Below, one piece after another: positions 40,618-50,655 of a stretch of DNA of 64,000 nt (positions within the stretch are counted from its first letter, which is position 1; every line of letters starts with the position of its first letter). Both the position numbers and the translations under genes were made by a program. Under the pieces are notes generated by a model. It worked only from the letters and a program-made list of their open reading frames with translations. It was not told where the DNA came from and made no database searches. Origin of the DNA: Macrotrachela quadricornifera (lineage: Eukaryota; Rotifera; Eurotatoria; Philodinida; Philodinidae); assembly GCA_022393335.1 (NCBI GenBank), contig JAJEKB010000937.1:350398-414397 (forward strand), given 5' to 3'.

Positions 40618-41398
40618 GATGGTTCTTTAACATTCCTTTAAAACACTTTCTCATATTTTCATGTCTTCTTTCCTCATCTAAAAATAAATATAACGATCAA
40701 CAAATAGGCTTACTTATACATTACAGACGAGAGATTGGATAATAGAGATACATAGCTTAACTGATTCGTGATGTCATTATGTATAGTTTCAGATTTTAAT
40801 CCGCATTTTGATAGTAAATTATAAGTTGAAATATTAGAATTAATATTTACTATGAAACAGTGACATCTAATATTTATAACTTTCATTCGTATTGTTGAAT
40901 CTACCAATCAATAGATGGAACAGTATTATCTTCGTCGTTGGTTTTTCTTCTTTGGTATACAGACAAATGTAGATGAATCATTTAATCAATACCAAATGTT
41001 CATTTCTAGCGACATTTATTTAAGACACGTTTTTTTAAAGTGAATGTCGAGAATTTTTCTATTTTGAAAGAATAAATATATTATGATAATTCTTACTTAT
41101 TCAGCCCTATGGTTAATTTCACGATTCAATTCTATTTTAACAAGAAATTCGCGATAGGATCGCTACAGCATCATTGTCAACCAGGTATTTTTAATTCTGG
41201 GACACGTTTGTAAGAAAAACTAAGAACATATTTCTATAGACAATAATTCTTCCTATTAAAACATATAAGAATGATTTTAAGCCGATAAAAAAAAACATAG
41301 TGCATTTTTTGATATTGATTCTCTTAAATCACCATACTTTTTCTGCTCTAACTACATATACTAACTTGTCTAACAAACAATTTTGGTGCCTATTGAAA
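40618..41398. other. Spacer between 7TM gene and LAMTOR3
   Basis: Non-coding, AT-rich. It may hold a short first exon or 5' UTR of LAMTOR3. The LAMTOR3 frame is open upstream of its first ATG back to about 41300, without another ATG. Confidence 0.4.
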
Positions 41399-41749
41399 AT
41401 GACATTTCCACAATTATTTGCTCATATTGATGGAATTGAAGCTATTCTTATACTTGATAAAGATGGTACACCACTATTAAAATTACCTACAAATGAAGCT
41501 GTTGATCAACTTGACTTACAAACAATTATACCATCAGCACAAACATTACAAGATCAAAGTCAACGAATGAATTTAAAAAAATTAAAAACTGTTATTACAT
41601 ATTGGTCTGCTCGTCAAATAATAACATATAATGTTCCACCATTTGTTATTATTATTGCTGCTGATACAAATGTTAATACAGGTGCATTACTTAGTTTATA
41701 CGATGATTTTCAAGCAATTGCTACTGATGAACTAACAAAAAAACCATAG
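41399..41749 (+). CDS. LAMTOR3: LAMTOR3 (MP1), Ragulator roadblock subunit
   Basis: 116 residues from ATG 41399, single exon; the usual length is about 124. LAMTOR3 pairs with LAMTOR2 in the Ragulator complex on the lysosome surface, where it anchors Rag GTPases for mTORC1 and scaffolds MEK1-ERK. The roadblock fold is shown by a first helix (FPQLFAHIDGI), the strand-turn-strand EAILILDKDGTPLLKL, a central helix, the ITYWSARQIITYNVPPFVIIIAAD beta pair and the closing NTGALLSLYDDF helix, each matching the family in order. The frame reads on upstream of the ATG with LLK, so a few N-terminal residues in another exon are possible. Porcupine starts 152 bases after the stop on the same strand. Confidence 0.88.
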   Translation: MTFPQLFAHIDGIEAILILDKDGTPLLKLPTNEAVDQLDLQTIIPSAQTLQDQSQRMNLKKLKTVITYWSARQIITYNVPPFVIIIAADTNVNTGALLSLYDDFQAIATDELTKKP

Positions 41750-41901
41750 AATTTTCTTTCTTAATTTTTTTGTTATATATTCGAACAAGATTAAAAATAA
41801 AATCTCTTGGTTTTTTTTTTCATTATACTTTATGTAATGGTTATAGTGAATATATATATATATATACATAAATATATGATGATATTGCATTTTAGATAAA
41901 A

Positions 41902-44900
41902 ATGATAGACGAAGATATGTCATATATTATTGATGAAAATGAAGAAGATTATGATGAAGATTTATTTGCTTGGAATTATAATGATTGGTTAGCGTCTGGT
42001 ATTGAAACATCAGCTGATTTTAATCAATTTTTTGATAGTGATCATGTACGACTTACTTCTCTGTCACCACCAAATTCTACAATGTCTCTTGATAGTTTAT
42101 CATCATCATCAAATTCTCTACCATCTGAATCTTCTTCATCACCATTAATCTATTCATTTATTGATCTAACAGAAAATTGTATTTCACCAGCTTTATCTCA
42201 ATTAGTTAATCAATTATATTGGATTATATTATTTTGTTGTTTATTTCGTCTTATTTGTTTATCAAAATTATTTTCATCTAAAAAACTTCATTATATTCAA
42301 ATATGTTCAAGTATATTTATACTCTATAATTATTTTCATTTTCAATCAATATATCTTCTAACATATATATTTATGGGATATTTATCATTTCAAGTTTGTT
42401 TAGATAAATGTCGAAATTATTTAACACATATTATTGTTTGTTTTTCTATTATATATGTACTTTCATGTGAATTTATTTTAATCGAACAAGAAAAATGGCA
42501 TAGTAAGTATGAATAATAAATTACTTTATTTTTGTTTAATATGAATAAAATTTTGTTTGAATGATGATATCCACAGACCTGTACCGAATAATAAAAATGA
42601 GGAAAATTATATCGGGTCTGACAGACAAAATAATGTTGATCTTTTCAACCTTTTCAAAACAAGAATAAGATTTTATTCAATTTATTTTTGTATAATCTAA
42701 AGATTATACTTTTTTTTAGCTATTCGTGGAGTACAAATGTGTATAATGATGAAAATGATTTCACTTGCTATTGATTATGCATCATTTGAAAATTTATCAA
42801 TATCAAATACAAATGAATCAATAATATATCCAACAACGATTGAATTTTTTAGTTATATACTTTCAATACATAATACAATATTTGGTCCATGGATTAATTA
42901 TCGAAATTATATTCGAAATTTTCATGAAAATAATTCAACAAGAAAAATTGATTTTTTTGAATTAGCTAAATGGACATATTATTTTCTTCGTGTTGCTATT
43001 TGTCTTCTTGTATCAACATGTTTAACAGATTGGTTTATTCGAAATAATTTTTTATATAATGATGAACAAGATTATAATCCAAGTGGTTGGCGTATAGCTT
43101 ACATACAAGCATTATCTTATCGTTTTAGTCATTATTGTGTTTGTTTTATTGGTGAATTATGTGGTCAAATTAGTGGACTTGAATTTGATGTTGATGAATA
43201 TCGAAATTATTCATATATTTGTCAACAAGCAAAAGAACGCATTGATGCAGAAAGAAAATCTCGTGAACAAGCTGAATTAGAAGCAAATGCTGCAGCAACA
43301 GATTTTCATACAGGAAAACGAAGACATAAAAATAAGAAACATAGTCATAAACATGAAGAACAGGATGGTATGATATCAACGACAGGTGATGAACATAATG
43401 AAGCCAGTCAGATGAGGTAAAGAAAAAAAATTTCTTCTTGATCTTATTAAATCATTATTTATAAGTTAAATCTAATGAGAAATGATTTTACTTTTGACAT
43501 GATATCTTATTTATGTAGATCTTAATCAGATAACTACAATTATAAACTGTCAAACATTCAATTGAGAAAAGATTTAATAACAAGCTATACAGTCAAAGAT
43601 AAAAGTTTAAATGAGATTAATTTTTCAGATTGTTTTTTTTTTGAACAACTCTTTTTCATATTAAGAGGTACGCATCTGCTTGAAATAATGGTATAGTTAG
43701 TAAGAGAAGCTAGTTATATAATATAACTAACTAAGAGACATTCTAAAATAAAAACAAAATTTTTGTTTAGTTTTGAATGCTCTTTCCAACAGTGTATAAA
43801 AAATTGTTATAAGAGAGAGTGTTTGTTTGAGATAATTCACTTTTTCTGTTTTTGTTCTAATTCTGAAACCAAGTTTTGAAGATGAAGATTGCCTCTGGAA
43901 AAAGACTTCCTATAAACTGATAGAAGATAAAATTCTCTATTGATTAGTATATTTTGTTTTGATTTTAGCCAAAAATCTCTTGGTTAGTAAATGCAGAATA
44001 CTGAAAGCCATTTACCCCCCATTTTTGCATGAAAAAAAAATTCTTTCAGTTATGAAAAAACTATATAGATAGACACAGTCTCGTTCTATGATATATTATA
44101 CACTTAGCCTTTCGTACTATTTATATCATCATTTGATTCAGATCCGTACACCTTCATATAAAAATAATTGTTAATAAGAAAGTCTAGAAAATCACCTATA
44201 TTAAAATAGGAAATAATTTGTACATTTTCTTGTTAATGATTATACTTTATTCAAAATCGATTTTTGATATAAATATTAAAATTTCTTTAATAATACGAGT
44301 AAATCTTTATCATTATAGTACTCTTGTTGAGAATGGATCTTCTACAACAGTTGAATCAGAATCTATTATACACGAAGAGTCAGATCTTCCAGTCAATCGA
44401 ACTCTAGTCAATCGACGTGGTTCAAAAAAATCTCTTACACACAATTCATTATCATCATCTAAACGTAAAATTCCTATTCGATCAAATCTTTCAACTCAAT
44501 TAACATCTTCATTACCCACAAAACCAACTCTTTCTTCATCTTTATCATCATCATCAAATAGTTTAAATTCATCTTCAATTGTAAAACCATCTCATATTGA
44601 ATTACCTCATTCATTAGTTGATGTTGTTATCAATTGGAATTTACCAATGCATTATTGGTTAAAAATCTATGTTTATATTCCAATAAAACAACAATATGGT
44701 CATTTTTTTTCAATTATTATTACTTATCTTGCATCAGCATTATTACATGGTTTCAATTTTCAATTATCAATTGTTTTATTTTCTATTGGTTTATTTGCTT
44801 ATGTTGAATATGGTTTTCGACGAAAATTAGCAAATATTCTTGATGCATGTGTTGCAGCACGTACATGTCCATTACGTTCATCATGTGAAAAACATACATA

Positions 44901-45111
44901 TACATATTGGCATCCATTAACAATAATTGTTAATATATTTTTATGTCTCCTCAGTTTGTGGCATCTTACCTATTTGGGACAATTATTTGATGGTAGTTCA
45001 CAAGAAACAATTGGTTATTCATGGCAACATGTTCTTGATAAATGGGCAAGGCTTAATTTTGCTTCACATCTGGTTGTTATAGGTACTTATGCTATATTTC
45101 GATCATTATAA
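41902..45111 (+). CDS. PORCN: Porcupine, Wnt O-palmitoleoyltransferase (MBOAT)
   Basis: Three exons, 41902-42502, 42720-43416 and 44319-45111, phases matching; 696 residues against about 460 in vertebrates. Porcupine attaches palmitoleate to Wnt proteins in the ER membrane. MBOAT landmarks: IRGVQMCIMMKMISLAID in exon 2, INWNLPMHYWL with Asn near 540, and SALLHGFNFQLS with the catalytic His at about 576, followed by a Cys-containing segment and the final membrane spans. The extra length comes from an acidic, Ser-rich N-terminus (about 90 residues), a Lys/His-rich charged stretch at the end of exon 2, and a Ser/Thr-rich stretch at the start of exon 3, all probably cytosolic loops or tails. Intron 2 is 902 bases. 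The ATG comes seven bases after ATTTTAG, a good 3' splice site. Confidence 0.9.
43417..44318 (+). other. Long intron 2 of Porcupine
   Basis: 902 bases between phase-2 exons (AG|GTAAAG ... CATTATAG|T). No nested gene. It sits exactly between two low-complexity coding stretches that are absent from the vertebrate protein. Confidence 0.65.
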
Positions 45112-48100
45112 ATCTCATTTTAATGTCTAGTCATTTGTTGTGTATATGTGTATAATAGTTGTTAATTAAAAAAACAAAAGTTCTTTTCTATTCTTATTCC
45201 AATATATTATGTATTATTTGTTAGTAAGTAATGTGTTGTGAAAGAGAAAAATATTGTATTTTTTTTCTGGTTTAAAAATCAAAATAAAAGAAGAATGTCT
45301 TTTTTTTTTCTTCGACTATTTCAAATCTTTAGAACTGATAATAAGTAAATATAGAAACTATTAATCAATAAGAAGTTTTCTTTTGTCTTGTCATAAATAA
45401 TTATTATCATTTTGATTAAATAAAGTGCGTCCTTGTTTCTTCTCGAGCAAATATTGTTAAATGTATGCTTGATTATCTGCACATCAGACGACAGCTGGAT
45501 TCCGTTTTTTTTGCTTTCACATCCGATTTAATGCCATATAATATGATGATCATATTGAGTGAAACATCATTGATTATTTATCTTTGTTTTTTTTATTAAA
45601 GAAATTCTCTATAGTTGAATTATTATTTGTCAACATTACTATTGCTATTGTGTAATCAGACGAGTATAGTTAAGAAAATGTGTTTTTCGTATTATATATA
45701 CATCAAGTCTTTTTTGGCATTTACATAAGCTCTTGTTTTTTTGACTTGCACTACTTCCTTGTTCTTAACATAACTGATAACTGTACATCATTGTATAGTT
45801 CCTATTGAGTAATAAATAAACAATCATCTTGACGATTAGCTCCTCTTTTATTCTTTGTACGCATGTATGTATGACATTGCACTCTTCATTGCTGTATATG
45901 TCTAGACTTGATTGTCGAACAGTAGATATATATATATATATTGCATATAGAATGAGGGTAAAAGCAAGAGAGGGGATAAAAAAAGAATATTAAAAAGAAC
46001 ATAATAATGTTCAACAAGATCGATTGTACATTGCATGATATAAAGTGTTCACTCATCATGATTGTTATGCATTCTATTATCATAATAATCAAGACACGCG
46101 CACAATCGATCAAGCTTTAATAACATTTTTAAAATTTGTTCATGTTCCACTCGATGGTTGACCGAACTCTTGACACATGAAGAGAATAAGAAAGAAGCTC
46201 ACATAATCTCTAAATACATATTGGATAGTGTTCAGTCAACAGTCGATAATTATTATTCGTCTTTTTTCTTTTTGTCTTCTCTTTATGATACCCTTCGGTG
46301 AGTATTACAAATTTACATCGTCTAACACATTTTGCGATCAAATTTTCATATTCATCATAAGTTTAATCGTTAGTTTCAACTATATTGTTATTATTGAAAG
46401 GCAGGAAAGACAAATGTAAAAATGAATCGAATAGGATGAGTTGACCTTGTTTAAACGTTCTTTCCAAATGATGACCGATTTGAATGAAATTAGGAAGAAG
46501 AGCGAATGAACAGAAGGGAACAACCTTCATTCTATTCTTTATATAGCGAACACGCTAAGAGAAACTAGAGAAGGAGAGAAAGAGAGAAAAGAACGGCAGC
46601 ATGCTTGCTCGCTCACTCATTCACTCACTCACTCACTCGTTGACAATATACGAAAGAAGACAGGCTATATAGTATATACCGAAACGTTTTCATCAACATT
46701 AGAGTGTTATTCATACACGCACAAAAGAAGTAAGTAAAAGTAGGCCGACAACGGACGTACAAAAAGCGGAGATGAAACTGTTTGCGCGACATACTATTCA
46801 GGAAATTGAGATATAGTAATAGCAACCGACTGTAAAATAGAATGTATGCGTGCATAAATCGGTCTCATTTTTCCTTAGCTGAATTATATGATGAGACAGC
46901 TGTTTATATGAGTATGACATAAAAAAAGAAAAATAATTATTTTATTATATTAAATGATACGTTATTCTATACATGTTACTCAATAAAATATTTTTCTATT
47001 CAGCTATGACCAAAATCGAAGATTTAGTTCAATTTCTTGTTATATGATACCTTATCTGTATATGCACGAGTGCATATTTCATCAATATTGTTGTTCTTGT
47101 CGATATGGTCAATCTTTTTTTTATTTATATATGTATGTGTATATGAATGGAAAGAATGTGAAGCTTTCTAAGGGTCTTATGACCGCAGGAAGAAAACATA
47201 AAACAAACGTTGTCATAGGCATATTGATTAAATCTTACTTTGATGATGTCAATGAATAGAAACGGGCTGAAATTCCAACTAGTGCTAATAGTTGAAGAAA
47301 TGACGAGCTAAATGATGATGTAATTGTTCTGCCACACCCCCATAGATATATGTATACAGCTGTCTATCTGTCTTGAGTTGACATTTTCTCTCATACTCTT
47401 ATTCTATCATATATGTATGTTCAATTTTCTTTTTTTCTTCTTCTGCGTCTTGCTCAAATTGCACAGATGCGTGACGTAACATCGTCCGATTCTCGATCTT
47501 TTTCCCTTTTTTTTTTTTGAATAACGGATGTAGACTACATTACTAGGAGAAGTAGCGGCAAGCGAACGCAAATTAAGATAGATGATCAACTCGAATAGCA
47601 TAACATTTTTTTTTCTGTATACTTGTCAGCAGTGCAATTAACTTCGTTTTATCTTTTAGTAGGAAAACATATGTTGCTTTGTCTCGATATGCATATAAAT
47701 AATTAGTATCTCATATGAATAAATGTATGGTCAGCGTGTGAAAATGTACACATACGATTATAGAAACAAAGAATTCAAGGACTCAACGTGTATGCGTGCA
47801 AGAAAAATGAGATTATGATCATTGAGTAAACGAACGAATGAACGAGAAAAGGGTGGAGAAGATGAAAAGTGAATGCACGCACTGAACACAGTCGCCGTCA
47901 CGATTTTTTTATGTTCAGTGACCATAATGATTTTTTTTGTTTCTTTCCCTGAGAAGAGAGACTGTCGAAGATGTGTTTTTTTTTCTTGATTCTTTTCTAG
48001 TTTTTTTTTTTCTTCTTTCTCTCTCTCTCTCTCTCTCTAGATAGATATCAAACGCTCGGCACACAGACACAAGAACACTCGTTTTCTTCTTCCTTTTCTC

Positions 48101-48240
48101 CTCTTCTACTCTAACACCGACAACAACGACGACGACTACTCCTAGTGCTACTAATGGATTTCATTTGCTATTCGTGGCCGAGCAATCGTGACATCGTCAA
48201 GAGATGACAACTTACTTGTTTTTAACTAACTAAAATAATA
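45112..48240. promoter_or_regulatory. Spacer and GC-richer block upstream of syndecan
   Basis: The first 700 bases are AT-rich (Porcupine 3' UTR). From about 45850 to 48240 the sequence turns CG- and TC-richer with microsatellites (CTCA units near 46615, TC run near 48018), like the blocks before Groucho and the Sp gene. It ends at the syndecan start. No exon is supported. A regulatory/5' UTR role is inferred. Confidence 0.4.
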
Positions 48241-49312
48241 ATGGCAAATCAATATAACTATTATCTACGATTACATTATTCATATTCTTTATTCACATTA
48301 TCATGTTTAATAGTTTTTATCATTTTTATTCAAGGTCCAAAGATTGTCATTGCTTTACCAAACCAAGTATATTATTATTATTAAAATTTCTTTCCGCAGG
48401 GTTTTCTATTCGATGAGCATGTCATTTTTGCACGAAATATAGCATGATCAAATTCGATTAACTACTATTCACTAAAGAAGATTAACTATAATAAATTTTG
48501 TCGTTATTTTTTTAAAAAAATTCATAAATAGAAGATTTATTATTTCTTTTTTTAGTATGGATCAGCGATTGCATCAAATAATAATATTCGCTCAAGTTCA
48601 ATTAGTTCTACAATTTTAAATAATGATGATCAAGCTTATGATGGTAATAAGAATTCTAATAAAAAAGGGAATAAAAATAAAATTATTTTTCTTTATCAGC
48701 TGTACCAGAAATTTATGATGATAGTGACTTTGCTGACGATCTGTCATCATCATCAACAACAACATCTAATATAAAATCTAAAGTATATACGAATATAACA
48801 TCTGATTTATCTGGTCAACCAGAAGATGCTCAAAAGATTGAATATGATGATGAATCAGATTCATATCAAAATGATATAAATGATGATAATCTAAATGATG
48901 AAACAACAAATCAAGATGAACCACAAATGTCTCGTGATAAAATGCCTATTAATCAACCTGATCTAAAACCAACAATAACTGATTCAAATAATAAAAAAAT
49001 TTTAGATTTATCATCAACATCTCGAATACCTTTTGTACCAGCCAATCTTTGGCGTGATCTTTTTTCTAAACCAGGAATTCTTGTTGGTAAGTTTATATGT
49101 TATATATAAGAAAGAAATTTAAAACAAAATCCTTTAATGCAGGTATTATTGGTGGAGTTGTCATTGGTATGTTATCCGCTATTCTACTTGTTATGTTTAT
49201 AATCTATCGAATGCGTAAAAAAGATGAAGGTTCATATGCATTAGAAGAAGGACCACGAAAATCACCATCACATGCATATACACGTGTATCATCAAGAGAA
49301 TTTTTTGCTTAA
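48241..49312 (+). CDS. SDC: Syndecan, transmembrane heparan sulfate proteoglycan core
   Basis: Four exons: 48241-48366, 48556-48643, 48700-49086, 49143-49312; 256 residues. Syndecans are cell-surface proteoglycans that act as co-receptors and link matrix to cytoskeleton. Exon 1 encodes a signal peptide with a long hydrophobic core (LSCLIVFIIFIQ). The ectodomain is acidic and Ser/Asn/Asp-rich. Exon 4 carries the Gly-patterned membrane span (201-222, GIIGGVVIGM), then the conserved C1 stretch RMRKKDEGSYALEE, a variable part, and the C-terminal PDZ ligand EFFA (253-256) in place of EFYA. Only one Ser-Gly pair (109-110, acidic flank LSGQPED) is a candidate glycosaminoglycan site. Identity is firm from the C-terminal half. 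Confidence 0.93.
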
Positions 49313-49553
49313 ATTTTGTCTGATATATAATAAGAAATGCTTAATTGCACATATCAGCGTTGAATTCAAATTCATTCCGCATAATTAATTATTTTTTATC
49401 AGACATATTGTTTCTTGTTTCTTTTTCTCTTTTCTTTATTTCTTATTGTATTTGTAAGTATCGTGGTCTTAACACAAAGAAAATGTTATTAGTTTTTTTT
49501 CTCTCTTTCTCTTTTTTTTTTGTTTTTTATTCTCTTCTGTAATATAAAAAATT
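49313..49553. other. Short convergent 3' spacer
   Basis: 241 bases separate the stop codons of syndecan (+) and the Ig-domain gene (-). Both transcripts must end here or overlap. Pyrimidine-rich on the plus strand. Confidence 0.6.
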
Positions 49554-49958
49554 TTATTGATTAATACCAGAGTATTTTTTACCTAAAAACCAAAATATTG
49601 GAATGAATATAAGAATAGAAAAAATTAAAATAAAAAAAAGAACAAGAACATTTTTTATTGTACCAAGTTTTAATTTATATATTTTAATAATATGATTTGT
49701 TTCATTATTTTGACATATATATTCTCCTTCATCAAGATATGTTAAATAATTAATAATTAATTGAACATTATCTAATGAATATCTTATTTCATATTTATTT
49801 GAATTACTATTAATTGATTGATTATTTGGTCCAAACCAAAGAGCATTAGGAATAGGACAAAATATTGAATAATGAGTTTTTTCACCATGAATGACATATT
49901 GAGAAAATGTAATTGTTATTGATAGAAATATGATGGAGAGTATAGGAAGTGAGCGCAT
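49554..49958 (-). CDS. Small single-Ig-domain membrane protein
   Basis: 134 residues in one exon. A signal peptide (residues 1-19, SLPILSIIFLSITITF) is followed by one immunoglobulin V-like domain: Cys in YSIFCP, Trp seven residues later (ALWFGP), and the F-strand signature DEGEYICQ, which fits the D-x-G/A-x-Y-x-C rule. Next comes a membrane span (VLVLFFILIFSILIFIPIFWFLG) and a tail of about ten residues. Asn-x-Ser/Thr sites are present. It has no known orthologue that I recognise; the architecture suggests a small adhesion or accessory receptor subunit. Confidence 0.75.
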   Translation of the reverse strand: MRSLPILSIIFLSITITFSQYVIHGEKTHYSIFCPIPNALWFGPNNQSINSNSNKYEIRYSLDNVQLIINYLTYLDEGEYICQNNETNHIIKIYKLKLGTIKNVLVLFFILIFSILIFIPIFWFLGKKYSGINQ

Positions 49959-50655
49959 CTTCTTTTTTTGTCTTATTTCAAAGACGCGCTCGTTTTATTT
50001 TTTAAGAGTATAATGAAATAAAAGCATGATTTTGTTATACTAACTCTTTTTGATTAAGTGACATATATGATCAAAGCACGTATTGGATTACGAAAAGCTT
50101 ATGTCAATAAGTTTGTCATCAAAGTATAAATGATTAAATATTAAAAAGAATAGGAAACTTTTGTTTGATAAATAAAACAAGTGTAACCAGAAGTTGTGTG
50201 TTTTAAAAACAAAAAAATCTTATTAGTAGAATGACTTAGAAATTGAAATGTATTTTTGTTGAAATTAAATTCACTGTATAGATTCTTAATTATTATACAG
50301 TTAGATCGTGTTAACCTTTTCTTACATAAGACAATGACATTATCCATTATAGATCTTGAATAAGTCGAATTTTTCTGTATGTGACATGAAGTAATAGTGA
50401 TAATAAACTTGTCTTGCTGATGTATGATCCCCAAAAGAAATGTAATCACAATGAAAAAAAAAATGCCATTACAAATTCTATTTTTTTTTCTGTACTCTTA
50501 TATGTTCTAGTTTTAATGGAATATTTGTGATCAATGTCATAAATTTGGTTATATAAAAATGTATAAATTTGATCGTTTAAGTTCTTTGTTTTATTTCAAT
50601 ATTTAAAAAAAAAAAAAAAAAGAAAATTTTAAAATTGAATAAAATTTTTTTTTTT
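49959..50655. other. Spacer between Ig-domain and ADAM-like genes
   Basis: AT-rich, with a 17-base poly-A near 50605 that lies on the 3' side of the ADAM-like gene (minus strand). The 50141-50449 frame shows no features of a gene. Confidence 0.45.

Noticed and set aside
45886..46113. 75-codon minus-strand ORF
   Set aside because: Ile-rich, contains a translated (AT)n repeat and lies in a non-coding block; no homology pattern.
46605..46640. CTCA/TCAC tandem units as a possible regulatory array
   Set aside because: A simple tetranucleotide microsatellite; no spacer-repeat structure, so neither a CRISPR nor a designed-looking array.
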